From Mytilus californianus (Eukaryota > Mollusca > Bivalvia > Mytilida > Mytilidae), in NCBI RefSeq assembly GCF_021869535.1, contig NW_026262604.1, forward strand, positions 56,568,247 to 56,632,246: 64,000 bases of DNA, read 5' to 3'. The position numbers were made by a program, and so were the translations under genes. Under the pieces are notes generated by a model, which saw only the letters and a program-made list of their open reading frames with translations, had not been told where the DNA came from and made no database searches. Numbering within the stretch: the first letter of the stretch is position 1; each line of letters opens with the position of its first letter. Of this stretch, positions 22,747 through 33,990 are shown one piece after another.

Positions 22747-23091
22747 TAGCTGCTTTCATCCACATTCTTTGGTCTCTGATGGATAATTGTCTAATTGGCA
22801 ATCATATCACATCTCCTTATTTTTATATGTTACGAAAACCACAGACGTATAACATTTCCCTGCGTGAGTGATCACAGTATGATTCTCACTCAGTAAATGC
22901 AAACATGTAGACCACCCATAAAAGTTCCATTCATTTTATTTACAGATCTTTAATAAATCAATATTTGGAGCATTATCGAAGAATAATAATAAAAATCATT
23001 TTCGTTTCGTGTATGGATATTTCTCAGTTAATATTTGTTATCCTATGTTAATCCGGTATGTACCCATTTTTATTACTTCCCCCTAATGCAG

Positions 23092-23348
23092 AGATATCCT
23101 TTGTTTTGGCGACAACTTCTAGACCAGCTCCTGTCCAAACTGCTCCTAATCCTTATGATGTTAATCATTACCAGCGTGAAAACCTGTCACCCTTTCGAGT
23201 CGGCAGCGGATGGGTGGTGTTTGACGTTACAGCTAGCATGACATGCGCCATGCCTGAAAGCAATTTGATCACTAGCGAAAGGATATCCACTACTTATAGG
23301 CAACTAGTTCAACACGAACCGTTACAAAATGTATACTGTTACATGTAA
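23092..23348 (+). pseudogene. Candidate exon or gene fragment resembling a TGF-beta family propeptide
   Basis: A good 3' splice-acceptor context (TTTTTATTACTTCCCCCTAA then TGCAG, ending 23091) is followed by an open frame reading ISFVLATTSRPAPVQ and, further on, GSGWVVFDVTAS and MPESNL. 'GW.VFD(V/I)T' followed about 10-15 residues later by 'N-L' is a recurring feature of BMP/TGF-beta propeptides, and the rest of the frame is compositionally unlike repeat DNA. After PESNL the similarity stops with no clear splice donor, and the frame ends at 23346-23348. No neighbouring exon, furin site or cystine-knot domain is seen in the window. It could be a real exon with flanking exons outside the window, a dead fragment, or chance. 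The neighbourhood is otherwise transposon relics. Confidence 0.3.
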
Positions 23349-23705
23349 CCAACTTATTTTCTCGTGCGATTTTTATACGCGACTTTCGCGAGTAGATACA
23401 CAACGCGAATATAGTTCGTCGGAAATATGTAAAACTTGGATCTTTCCTTATCTAACTACATATCAAGTAAATTTGAAAATCGCGAAATTAAATCGCCGCG
23501 AAGTGGGCTAGAAAGGGCAAAACGAGAAAAAAAGTATCCGTGAAAATAAATTGGTTTACAGTATAGCTCATGATAAGTATTTAATTTTTTTGTCAGCTTT
23601 TTTTCAAAAATCTTAAATCTAACACGGGAACTTTCTCTAGTGTAAAAGGAAGGTTACCAAAAGTATTTAGTACTAATAGTATATTGGTGCTCATTTTTTT
23701 ATTTT
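23349..23705. other. No firm feature; CGCGAA-rich dispersed sequence
   Basis: Contains the words CGCGACTTTCGCGAG and ATCGCGAAATTAAATCGCCG, reminiscent of a dispersed repeat, with short self-complementary TTTCGCGAG/CGCGAA motifs. Not classified further. Confidence 0.35.
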
Positions 23706-25015
23706 AGACTTATTGAAAAATGGATATTTTATTCCATTTGTTGATAGTCTTTCGAGCATGTACATGAAAAATAATAAATCTGCTCTTCAGAATAATGAAT
23801 TTCTTAAAAAATCTGTAAACGAACTTGTTCTTTCAGGTTGCATTATTGAGGTCCAATTTCAACCTAACATCACCATTTACCTGAGCGTAGCTACCCACAT
23901 GTCTAGAAAAATGTACCTCATTTTAGATTTGATTTCATCGGTAAAAAAAGAAGGGATTAAGCCTTATGATTGGAAATTAGCTGCGCAATACCTTCAGAAA
24001 ACGATTATTGGTATACATTCTATTTAAAATCTTTTTTTTTCTCATTTGAATATATGTCCGCAACAGTCCACTTACTTGATTTTGTTACATGTCTTTTTAA
24101 AGTAAAGAAAAGTTATTCAGTTTTAGACGGTAAAAATTTTGTAACGCCAGGATTAAAGTTCTGGCTTGATACCAAACGTCAATTGTAAAACATTCCATCA
24201 GTATGTTATAGTCGCATGTTATGATATATTATGATGCTAGCAGCCTGGCTGTGGTACATGTACAGTCCAGTTCGAAAGTTAACCTTTTCACACTATATGT
24301 GGAAATCTCCTGAAATGTTTGAGAAATCTACGTTGATGGAATTGAGGGCAGTTGGATGGGCATTGATGTCTCATCAGCATGTGTTTGCTGCCAAACTTTA
24401 ATATTGCTTTCAGATAAACAAAATTGTGTCAAAGTCCTGAAAACACACACCGCCACCGGTACATACATATAGGAAGATCTGACGAAAAAAAAAATCAACT
24501 ATAATATATTAGCAGTTATCTCTATTTTTCTTTTTGACAGGGAGACGGATTAATATAAGGGAAAACTTGTTTCCGAATCCCCCTGTATTTACATGTATGT
24601 ATTACTGTATTTATATGTATATGTCATGTACATGATTTTTCGAAATATAATATGTTTAAAGTAAAATTGTGTCAGAATTGTTCAAGCAGGAAGTATGAAA
24701 AAATCCTTGTATGACAATTTCCATTTCTTCTATTTGTTTACTAAAGGGAACTTCAATAAACATACAACGGATTTCTAGAGGCGAAAATTTGAGAGCTGTT
24801 TATATCAGTAAAATTATTGATTATGAAGACTCGGGTGTTTCAGGTTTTTTTCTTACATGTATTAACGATCTGTGGGATTCATATGAAGTAGATCAATTTG
24901 CTAGTTCTCGTTACCAAAAAAAATTGAGATTTAACTCCATATTCTGAAGTTTAAATACAGTAGCTGTAGACTGTTTTACTCAGAAACAATTGGATTGTAC
25001 CACCGATCTACATCA
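23706..25015 (+). pseudogene. Decayed DIRS-like (tyrosine-recombinase) retrotransposon: RT and RNase H relic
   Basis: Several plus-strand frames line up in order as one broken polyprotein. 23706-24030 gives LLKNGYFIPF ... NNKSAL ... MYLILDL, the N-terminal fingers/palm of a DIRS-type RT. 23970-24190 continues in another frame with FYLKSFFFSFEYMSA, a mutated version of the 'FDLKSGYHH' motif A, its first aspartate replaced by tyrosine. 24320-24420 contains LMELRAVGWALMS, like the RNase H 'REL.A...AL' region. 24711-25010 contains RISRGENLRA and INDLWDSYEVDQFASS, the C-terminal RNase H side, followed by VDCFTQ. At least three frame changes and stops, plus loss of the YxDD region, show it is dead. 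No tyrosine recombinase or split terminal repeats are found. In the cell, the intact type copies itself through an RNA and integrates with a recombinase (family knowledge). Confidence 0.65.
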
Positions 25016-25105
25016 TTTTTAATAAAAAACAAATTAACTTACATTGTACAGAGATTACATATCTGATGTCATTGAATTTAATTAAACATTACAAGCGGTA
25101 TTGAA

Positions 25106-25320
25106 GAGGGTCTGGGGGTGGGGTTTACGAAATAGAGAATAACGGGCAAAAAGTGCATAATAATGCGCAAAATATATAAAGTGTTGAGAAAAATAGGCGA
25201 AAAAAATAAAGAATAGAGAATAATGGGGTGCTAAAATATAAAGAGTAGAGAATAACATGCACAATTTATTAAGAATAGAAAAAAACGGCCTAAAAAATCA
25301 AAGAATACAGAAATGTAGCT
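25106..25320. mobile_element. GAGGGTCTGG-family MITE, right end missing
   Basis: Starts GAGGGTCTGGGGGTGGGG, followed by the family interior on this strand (AAAGAATAGAGAATAATGGG-like words). The expected CCATCCAGACCCTC end is absent. The interior includes GGGGTGCTAAAATATAAAG, the complement of the unit amplified at 56809-57211. Confidence 0.72.
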
Positions 25321-25499
25321 AGCGTGGTTATTTAATGAGATGGATAGGATGTACATGTATGTATTTCTAGAACTAATCATGTGACTTGTCTTGTTTTTAT
25401 GTTTGATTGGTATCTATAATTAGCTAGTATTTCATCAAAGATATGATGAATCTATATTTAGATCTTTGTATTTTTGCAAATCTAATCATTCTTAAAAGG
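25321..25499. other. No feature recognised
   Basis: Short AT-rich interval before the 44-bp array. Confidence 0.4.
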
Positions 25500-25806
25500 T
25501 AGACCTACAGGTCCGTTGTCATATACGAGAGCTCTGGAATTATTAGACGTACAGGACCGTTGTCATATACGAGAGCTTGGGAAATATTAGACGTACAGGT
25601 CCGTTGTCATATACGAGAGCTCGGGAAATATTAGACGTACAGGACTGTTGTCATATACGAGATCTCGGGAAATATTAGACGTACAGGACCGTTGTCATAT
25701 ACGAGAGCTCGGGAAATATTAGACGTACAGGACCGTTGTCATATACGAGAGCTCGGAAAATATTAGACGTACAGGACCGTTGTCATATACGAGAGCTCGG
25801 GAAATA
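25500..25806. repeat. 44-bp minisatellite, seven units
   Basis: The unit begins AGACGTACAGGACCGTTGTC and continues ATATACGAGAGCTCGGGAAA TATT. Seven units differ at a few positions (ACCG/TCCG, CTCGGG/CTTGGG). The low divergence indicates recent expansion. It is non-coding. Confidence 0.95.
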
Positions 25807-25961
25807 ATACTTTCATGTTTTCAGAATATACAAATGTAGGTTTAGACAGTAAAAAAAAAGGAATGCATAGTCTCCGTTCAGAAATGAAAATTGTGTTTTT
25901 TCTTGTAGATTGGTTGTTACCTACAGCGACCTAGGCAGACAGTAACTGTTGAACTTTAGGG

Positions 25962-26765
25962 AACTACCATTTGATTTTTATGGGGGGGGCTAAGATGAAA
26001 GGAGTAGGTTCAGTAAGAACCCTTTTTGGCCTCAAAATATAGCAGTTTTACAAAATTGTTAAAATATAAACTTTTAACTATTCATTGGAAAGAAGAATAC
26101 TTATGTTACATACATATGGGCTGTTTTTGATAATACAATGCACATGTATCGAGTACTAGCATCATGAAGTCATGCTAAATAACTGAAATCTTCGAATTTT
26201 AGCATTTTGGTTAATTTTTAGACGGTTTCCGTCTGAAATGGAAGTGGCCGCATTTATTTCATTCTTAATATTTAAATGTAAGTTGTATTTGATGATAATA
26301 CATAACATATATAATGGTTGAGAATGAACACGGATGCGGCCACTTTCATTTTTGACAAAAACCATCTGAAAAGTGACATATCATGGCATATTTGATAGAT
26401 TTTTCATATTTAAGCTTGAATTTGAGCATCTTTAATGACTAAATCGGTTCAAACCTTTCGCATAAACTGATCGAATCGACTGAAGTAGACACTTAAGTGT
26501 TTAAAAAGTGTCCAAAATCTTTCATCAGATGAACTTGAATTTTGAGGCCAAAATCGGCCCTTATCGGACCTACTCCTTTGAAAAAAAGGGCAGGACAGGA
26601 GTTTTGAGTAAAAAAAAAGGCAGGATGAGCAACTTTGCAAAAAAAAAAAGGCAGGATGACAATTTATGTAAAAAAAGTCAGGATAAACTAATAAAAAAAG
26701 GCAGAACCGAATAGAGCGAAAAATAAAAATAAAAAGGCAGGACAGAGATTACAATTAAAAAAAAG
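25962..26765 (+). repeat. Dispersed 'GGCAGGA' repeat split by an insertion
   Basis: Left part 25962-26000 (GGAACTACCATTTGATTTTT ... GCTAAGATGAAA) and right part 26577-26765 (TTTGAAAAAAAGGGCAGG and further GGCAGGA units). Removing 26001-26576 restores the continuity seen in the uninterrupted relative at 18916-19150. Confidence 0.82.
26001..26576. mobile_element. 576-bp Spy-like TIR element inserted at AAA^TTT without target duplication
   Basis: The ends are GGAGTAGGTTCAGTAAGAAC at the left and the inverted GGAGTAGGTCCGATAAGGGC at the right. The 38-bp TIRs match at 31 positions. Left flank GATGAAA and right flank TTTGAAAA join to GATGAAATTTGAAAA, exactly the empty site in the paralogous repeat at 18952-18962, so no base was duplicated. 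Insertion between AAA and TTT without duplication is the published hallmark of Spy transposons, an IS5/PIF-Harbinger-related group. No transposase is encoded. A second inverted repeat of about 48 bp lies inside (AGACGGTTTCCGTCTG at 26220 to about 26372, pairing across AAATGGAAGTGGCCGCAT and ATGCGGCCACTTTCATTT), so the element is nested or has subterminal arms. Confidence 0.8.
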
Positions 26766-27077
26766 CTGATCCCATATCAAGGAAAGGTGGTTTTTTTTGT
26801 GTAAATAATATATGTTAATTTGAATTGATGAATTAGAACACAAACGTATATACTATTAGCTAGATTACATCAAGAACAATGTAAATACAAATTTAATATA
26901 GCAGCAATTGACATTGATATATAGGCACATAATGAATAGGTTTATATTAGTACAAAATTGTCATGAGTGTGTCATGTAAATCGGGAAAACTGCATATTTT
27001 AGATTAAAAAAAAGTTAATATATAGATTTTATATAATATACATATTTTTTTCTTAACATACGATCATAGTTTATTTT
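26766..27077. other. No feature recognised
   Basis: AT-rich spacer. Confidence 0.45.
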
Positions 27078-27340
27078 TCCCTTATCATTTTCCGCGGTGA
27101 TATACGACTGTCAACAATACACGATACCTTTCTTCCGATATCATTTTGCACCGTGAATTCTGACTTGGTACACAATATATGATAACAAATTTTTCCGGTA
27201 TCATTTCCGTAGTGGAATACGACGGTCAACAATAATACACGATACCCTATTTTCCCGATATCATTTTGCGCCTAGAATTCCGACATTTTACGCAATACAT
27301 GATAGCGATTTTTCCCGATATCATTTTTTGTCTAGGCAAA
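27078..27340. repeat. Degenerate tandem repeat, about 118-bp dimeric period
   Basis: Imperfect blocks of about 60 bp each begin near a CCGATATCATTTT-like word and contain GAATACGACGGTCAACAATA or GAATTCCGACATTTTACGCA variants. They alternate between two subtypes, giving a dimer of about 118 bp with just over two copies. Divergence is high. Confidence 0.65.
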
Positions 27341-28024
27341 CGAATTATGATTAGTTATGTTTCTATTCTCACAATATTAATCACACCGCGGAAAACGACA
27401 GCACACAGTGCGTGCGTGATAGGCGATTTAGTTTAATACGCAATCTGCACTTAAAAACAGTATCAACTATAAAACAATAACATAATTTAAAAAAAATATA
27501 ACGTCTTTTTTTTATTTATTTGAATTCTTATACTGATATATATCACAATTATCATTTCAAAAGAAGTATTCTTATAAATCATAACTTCATATGATATCAC
27601 TGGTATGAAGATCAAACTATAAATGTTCAAAAATAGCACAGTTCTTTTAAAGAGGTAGGGGGGAATTTCCCTGAATTTATTTCACACCTTGGACATTTCC
27701 TTAAAGTTCTTTTAATCCTTTCTTAACCTCAAAGACTCATATATTCAAATGTGTCTTTCAGGTTTCAGCAATATTCTTGTATATTTTAGAATATATAAAT
27801 ATCTAAAGATAGCTAAAATAGCCAATTTTGACAGATTTCATGAAAAATAGATACCCTTAAGCATATCAAGCATTTTTTTTGTTGGAAGTAGAGTTTTATA
27901 TTGTCTTTCGAATAACTATGTCTGGTTAGAGGCGTCCTTTGGTTGAAAATGTTACAAAAAGCTGTACCAATTGAAATGTCGTCTTCAACAGCTACATAAT
28001 ATCTACCGCTGAAAAACATTTTTT
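27341..28024. other. No feature recognised
   Basis: AT-rich. The 68-codon minus-strand frame at 27813-28019 has no recognisable domain. Confidence 0.45.
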
Positions 28025-28430
28025 AACTGAGTTTTCCGAAAGGAAAAACAGTTATCAAATTGGTGAAGTATGGCGGGCTGGCGGGCGGCTGCAAACAGTT
28101 TCAGTTCAATAACTTATGAACTGTTCAACCAATGCTTTTCAAATTTTGATATGTTGATACGTATGACTAAATTGAAGTCAAGTTTGACATTGACGATTTA
28201 CACTTTTGCCGTTCAGGAGTTATGACTCTTGATATATTGGTGCCCGTTTGCCCTTCAGGAGTTATGATCCTTTATATATTGGAAAATGGCACTTTATTTC
28301 ATTTCCATGCAATTACTAATGAACCGTTCAACCATCTTTAAATTACAATATGCTGTATACTGATGACAAAATGATGGTCAATTTTGATATTGACGATTTT
28401 CTATTGCGTTCAGCTCTTTGGTAGATCGGA
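28025..28430 (+). repeat. Dispersed bivalve repeat with hairpin start
   Basis: Begins with a hairpin, AACTGAGTTTTCCGAAAGGA through CAGTT (28025-28052), like the start of the Helentron-like repeat at 29326. The body has an internal direct duplication: 'TTCAGGAGTTATGA' plus 'TATATTGG' occurs at about 28213-28240 and again at 28255-28281. I recognise this family type from bivalve genomes. The right end is not defined. Confidence 0.55.
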
Positions 28431-28578
28431 AATAGGCATAGAATGAATGTGGCAGGTAAAAAAAATGCCCGAAAGAGCTATTCAAAATACAGTCTTCGAT
28501 TAAACTATTCTGTCTGCAATTCTTTTGAAAGTTTTGTTTTGTGTTTTAACTCATTCAAATCCCTTTAAAAGAAATAAG

Positions 28579-28792
28579 CGGGGGTGTTATGGTTTTTTTG
28601 TTTGAGTCAGTTTTTTTTTTAGTTTTTCGACGCTATCAATCAAATTATTTTTTTTTCAAAATTTAACACTATAAGGTATGGGGAAAATCTGGATTCAGAA
28701 TATGTTTTTTGTCATCTGTTTGACCACAATATTTTTTTCATCAAATTAGGGATCAGAATATTTTTTTAGGAAAAAACCATACCCTCACCCCC
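28579..28792. mobile_element. MITE with ATGGTTTTTT inverted ends
   Basis: The left end GGGGGTGTTATGGTTTTTTT and right end AAAAAACCATACCCTCACCC are inverted. The interior is T-rich with CAGAATATxTTTTTT words repeated. It has no coding frame. Boundaries are approximate. Confidence 0.65.
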
Positions 28793-29320
28793 TGAAGTTA
28801 AATGGTCGTTCCCTTAGATATACATGAAACATAAACTAATCCTAAAGGCTACCAACAATATATTATCTATGTTTAGTTTATTTATTAAAAATTTAATCAA
28901 AACATCAAATAGTTTGAATAAAGTACACATGCTCGAAATTTTTGACTAAGATATCTACGTAACTGTATATATGAGGCTATCACAGGTAGACAGTTATACA
29001 AACAACAGAAATAGATAATCTCGTGCTTATTGTACTATTTCTGCACTTTTTATGTCTGTTAGTCTATCATTTCAGGAAACGAGTAAAATCAAACAGATTT
29101 AATACATGCATATTTATATATATATGCAAGGGTCCTTGGAGCTATGAAGAGCATGACGGTTCTCACCAGAGTTCAAATGACATGGATATAGACATACCTA
29201 ACAACAAAATTATTTTCATTTACCTGTGTCTAAAGTTATTGCAAATGGCTGATATTTTTGTTCGAGCATATTGTTTTTCTTTAATTGTTTAACATTTCAT
29301 ACCGATATAACATGTTACTT
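28793..29320. other. No feature recognised
   Basis: AT-rich. The 89-codon frame at 29023-29292 has no recognisable domain. Confidence 0.45.
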
Positions 29321-29325
29321 TTATT

Positions 29326-30212
29326 AGCTCACCTGGCCCGAAGGGCCAAGTGAGCTTTTCTCATCACTTGGCGTCCGTCGTCCGTCGTCGTCGTCGTCGT
29401 CGTCGTCGTCCGTCGTCGTTAGCTTTTTACAAAAATCTTCTCCTCTGAAACCACTGGGCCAAATTTAATCAAACTTGGCCACAATCATCATTAGGGTATC
29501 TAGTTTTAAAAAGTGTCCGATGACCCTGCCAACCAACCAAGATGGCCGCCATGGCTAAAAATAGAACATAGATTTTGGCTTATATCTCTGAATCCAAAGC
29601 ATTTAGAGTAAATCTGACAGGGTAAAACTGATTATCAGGTCAAGATCTATCTGCCCTGAAATTTTCAGACAAATCTGACAACCTGTTGTTGGGTTGCTGC
29701 CCCTGAATTGGTAATTTTAAGGAAATTTTGCAGTTTTTGGTTATTATCTTGAATATTATTATAGATAGAGATAAACTGTAAACAGCAATAATGTTCAGCA
29801 AAGTAAGATCTACAAATAAGTTGTTATGACCAAAATTGTCAGTCGACCCCTTTGGGAGTTATTGCCCTTAATAGTCAATTTTTATCAATTTTTCGTAATT
29901 TTTTGTAATCTTTTACAAAAATCTTCTTCTCTGAAACTACTGAGACAAATTTTACCATACTTGGCCATAATCATTATTAGGGTATCTAGTTTAAAAAATT
30001 TGTCCGATGACCCCGCCTTCCAACCATCATGGCTAACTTGGTTAAAAATAGAACATAGGGGTAAAATGCAGTTTTTGGTTTATATCTCTGAAGCTAAAGC
30101 ATTTAGAGCAAATCTGACATGTAGCAAAAATGTTCATCAGATTTAGATTTATCTGCCCTGAAATTTTCAGACGAATCCGACAACCCGTTGTTGGGTTGCT
30201 GCCCCTGAGTTA
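29326..30212 (+). mobile_element. Helentron-like dispersed repeat, left part
   Basis: Starts with the hairpin AGCTCACCTGGCCCGAAGGG to AGCT (29326-29356), followed by a (GTC)n tract at 29371-29415. Two diverged monomers of about 485 bp follow (starting near 29424 and 29909), each with ACAAAAATCTTCT and GGGTATCTAGTTT. The repeat is interrupted at 30212 and resumes at 37509. A 9-bp inverted repeat, GCTCACCTG (29327-29335), pairs with CAGGTGAGC at 37631-37639. TTATT flanks both outer ends (29321-29325 and 37665-37669). The frames at 29826-30146 and 30130-30468 fall in repeat sequence and are not genes. Confidence 0.8.
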
Positions 30213-30239
30213 CAGACCTTCTAAAATTCAAACTGACCA

Positions 30240-30480
30240 TTATTCCGTGCGTTCATCGTGTATCGTGCGTGTTGCGTGCGTGTATCGTGCGTGTATCGTG
30301 CGTGTACCAATCGTGCGCTCATCATTCATCGTTCCGTGTATTTTCCGTGTAACGTGCGTGCATCGTGTATTATTAATCGTGTATGGTGCGTGTATCGTGC
30401 GTGTATCGTGCGTTCATCAATCATTCATTCTTAACCGTGTATCGTGCGTTCGTCAATCGTGTATGTAACTGTGTACATCA
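30240..30480 (+). repeat. CGTG-rich subterminal repeats, left end of the 7.3-kb element
   Basis: Directly inside the left TIR, short words CGTGCGTGTATCGTGCGTG, CGTGCGTTCATC and CATCATTCATCG recur in irregular tandem over about 240 bp. The local GC content is far above the surroundings. Open frames here are low-complexity artefacts. Confidence 0.88.
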
Positions 30481-30899
30481 GATAACGTGCATTGTCAAAC
30501 GTTCATCTCTAATCGGATAACGTTCATTCATTGCGGTTTTTATATGATAGTCGGTTATAGAGCTCATCAAAGCTTATATTTTATCTCACGGTTAAAGTGT
30601 ATATATATGTTCCGACTTTAAATAAAATTTACATTCATACTTACTTTCTTGTGAACACTTAATTAACTTCATCGTACATAACGTTCATACAGATTCATGA
30701 ATTTTTGTGTAAAATTTATTTATCATCTGTAAACATTTCGTGGTTATTCAGTGAATCTTGGCTGGGACTGACACATTTTAATATAATGATACATGTTCTA
30801 CGTACAAACAATAACATGATGACATTTCTACGACAGAACAGTTAAAATTGGAATTTCTATTCAACTGAGCGAAATGGGCTTAAAAATATACTGTTGGCC

Positions 30900-31320
30900 A
30901 ACTGTTATTTGTTAAAAAATATTCCGCCAATTGAAAACAACAGTGCTTTTGCAAAATTTAGATGTGGGGTAGCTCCACTAAAAATAGAAACTGGAAAGTA
31001 TGAAAGTAAAGAAGTCCACGAGATGACATGTGTTGTAGCTCTACTATTGAAGATGAACTTCATGTCATTTTAAAATGCCCATTATATGTAGATTTAAGAC
31101 AAATTATGATACATTAAGCTAAACATTTTAATGAACATTTGAACCTTTAATTATCAGATAGCGAAAAAATTATATTTTTATTTAATAACGGCAATGTTGC
31201 TGCTATAGTTGCCAAAAACATCAACAATAGTTCATTGAAAAGAAACGGCATTTTATTTCCTAGTTCTCAAAGAAAAAATGATTTATTTTCATATAGTACA
31301 GGTGGACACTGTAAATTTTA
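30900..31320 (+). pseudogene. C-terminal relic of a non-LTR retrotransposon (zf-RVT-like tail)
   Basis: From 30951 the plus strand reads AKFRCGVAPLKIETGKYES and, after a one-base loss near 31030, CSSTIEDELHVILKCPLYVD followed by LRQ. 'FR.G..PL.IETG', a Cys pair, 'IEDE.H.IL.CPLY..LR' is the zinc-binding tail seen downstream of reverse transcriptase in many invertebrate non-LTR elements. Here the Cys-Cys...His...Cys set is visible only across the frameshift. A stop follows at about 31116, and degraded sequence (NGNVAAIVAKNINNSSLKR, near 31190-31245) continues the similarity. It has no RT domain. It lies inside the 7.3-kb TIR element, so it was either captured or inserted there. Confidence 0.6.
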
Positions 31321-32639
31321 AATGTAAATGAGTAAATATATTGTGTCTTAAAAGTCTCTCATTATTCTTTTTAAGATTGGTACATACAATGCAAATGTTT
31401 TAATGTTTTATGTTTATTTCTGTGATTCTCATTTTATGTTAACTTTGTATGTGGTGAGACTATAATAAAATATTGAATCAGTATTAACATGATTAATGTT
31501 CAACTTGAGTCATTTCTCCAATGTTGAGCAATGCAAGATTATAATTCTTCGCTTATTTGGCAAATTCATATTCTACTAAATATTCAAACATTTAAGTTTT
31601 GATAAATACCATTACAAATATAATTTTTGTCTTCGTTTCTGATGGTCACGTGCAGGTAAGGTTATTCCATTGAGAAAATACAATATACAAGATTGTCGGG
31701 TAAATGTGGATTGCGGATTAAGATTTTAGATGTCAAACTTGAATTAACAAATTAAACTGAGGCGAATTTAACACGAATATGTATTTTCTCTTCAACAGTG
31801 TTTTTATTCTCTGTTCTTTATTTTCATTTAAAATAAGCTAAATATGTTTTGTGGAAAATTAAATACAAATAAACATATGTACATGTATTTGAAGGCATTT
31901 TTTTAATTAAACAAGTATAAGATCACGCAAATATATCCCGTATTCCTTAAGAAGGATTTTAAATTGAGGAACTTTTTAAACTTGAAATTGTGTTTACGAG
32001 TTTAAGATATTCTTTTTTATTTAATTTTTTTGATAAAATAGTTAAATATATTGTATTATCATAACAAGTCTTTATTTAAATGGAATAAACATGGAACACT
32101 TTCACAGATTCACTTTTCATTGTGTTCATGGTTGCATATCAAGGACACCGTTTTTAATGTAGGTCTAAAAGATTAATATCCGAAAAAATAATTCACAATA
32201 GTACTTTGTATTAAAGAATAACGGATTATTTTACCATGAGGGTATTTTTTGTTCCGTTACTGAGGACATTTTTTTGTCCTTTATGAATCCATATGACAAA
32301 TTTGACTCCAATAAGGATAAATTTTATCTTATAGAAAAAAACGGTAGTTTTTATCCGATAGATTTTGTGTTCATCTTTATCGGATATAAAAGATTGAAAA
32401 ATACAAACAATTAATTGAAGTTTCGTATGTATCTATCACGATCCAGCAACTTTTGACTAGTATAAAGGGTTGCCTTGGTTTTATAGCTCAAAACGGTATC
32501 ATTTGTTTTGCATTACATTGGGTTAAATAATGAAATGTATGTTTCAGAAATTTACACAAGTTTGATTTCGACTTTGACTCCCGGGGACACTGTCGTTTAC
32601 AGTAAAAGACGAAAATCTACACATGTACGTTCTTATAAA
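31321..32639. other. No feature recognised
   Basis: AT-rich interior of the 7.3-kb element with no supported coding frame. Confidence 0.5.
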
Positions 32640-32950
32640 AAAGAAGTTGTGGTATGATTGCCAATGTTCATCATTATATCATAATTATTGTACTCCCCCT
32701 AATAATGAATCTATAATATATGCCACTGGACGTTAAACGATCAACTATCAATTCATCCATCCAGTCCGTTAGTTTGCTCAATTGAATTGTTTCATATTTT
32801 TTCCATGTCGGGGCGGGGCCTTTAATAACCGACTTTACAGTTCCCGTATTTTTTCATTATTGAAGGTCGTATAGATATAACTGCTAGCATTCCTCTTGAT
32901 TTGAACTTTCTTGAATAGTTGACTCACTAGCAATTATACCACATTTTCTT
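32640..32950. repeat. Mosaic of dispersed-repeat relics
   Basis: Begins with a family B tip (AAGAAGTTGTGGTATGATTG, 32641). It then has a SINE tail (TGCCACTGGACGTTAAACGA at about 32720) and a reversed family B relic (CCATGTCGGGGCGGGGCCTT to AATTATACCACATTTTCTTA, 32805-32950). Several old insertions are stacked here. Confidence 0.6.
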
Positions 32951-33777
32951 ATTTTTACATAAGCCTTCAATCCATCAAATGCAAATTTAGTCTGCTGTAG
33001 CTGAAACCTACGTTTCTTAAAAAAAAATCTAAATTTATATACTGACAATTTAAGAAATGTTTGTCATAGATATCTGTTCGTGATATAAGTATCAAAATAT
33101 TTTAGCTATGAAGATGTGTAAACCCTTAAATAAACCCTATTTCTTTGGGCAATACCTACGGGAATTAAAATAATAAAAACCATTATTAGAAAATCGGAAT
33201 ATATATGTGTGTATGACTCGGAGGTGCAATGGAGATCATAAAGTTTGATGGCCCGCGCCGAAGTGCGATGAGCTGTTCGATGGTTTGCGATGGTTTATAT
33301 AACGCGGGATACCTAAATTAAAGTCTACAGATGTGCAATTATTATGAGCAGTATATTTGTTTCAATGTCAGTATAAAAAGCATTTACTAGTGTTATTGTC
33401 TATGAATGTAATAGTTAAAGTTGCCGCGTACTAATTTAGAGATCGTCCTATTTGCTGTTTTGCATGTAAAAATTATTCTTGCTTCAACATGTATCTTTAC
33501 TTAATTTGTTCCTCTAATGAGATCATCATTTACCGTTATATAATCATAAGAATGGTTTCACGGTGGACCCGTATGTATTGAGGGAATGACACTTCATCGT
33601 ACGTAAAAACAAATCTTTCGTTTATTTCCCGTTTCACAGTCCTACATGTATATTGAATTTTACCCACAACTCAGAAAGTTGACCAGCGCGGGGTATGCTT
33701 AAACCTCTTATTCTAGATGTCAGGTAACTTACTCGTGTTTATGTTGGATTGCTGTCTGATTGACGAATATCCGTCAT
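32951..33777. other. No feature recognised
   Basis: AT-rich. A GC-richer patch near 33250-33310 (GGCCCGCGCCGAAGTGCGAT) stands out but is not classified. Confidence 0.45.
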
Positions 33778-33805
33778 TTTATATATATATATAACAAACA
33801 AATTT

Positions 33806-33842
<37 letters not shown>

Positions 33843-33990
33843 AAAAGTTAAGTAGAATCCGTATGCTGGTAACATATAAGAAAATTAATAAAAGATAATA
33901 ACGGTTTCAATTCATCACTTTTACTAGCGCTTTCACTGCTTTTACAGATCTTCAGGTAATATATATATATTTAAATTTGTTTTTTAGGGA
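33778..33990. repeat. (TA)n microsatellite tracts forming an inverted pair
   Basis: TA runs at 33780-33792 and 33812-33839 bracket ACAAACAAATTTAAAT. A third run at 33960-33970 is followed by TTTAAATTTGTTTTTT, the inverted counterpart. The stretch could fold, but it may simply be a diverged TIR pair of a small element. Confidence 0.6.

Noticed and set aside
29826-30468. Frames of 106 and 112 codons
   Set aside because: They fall within the Helentron-like repeat monomers and the CGTG subterminal array.
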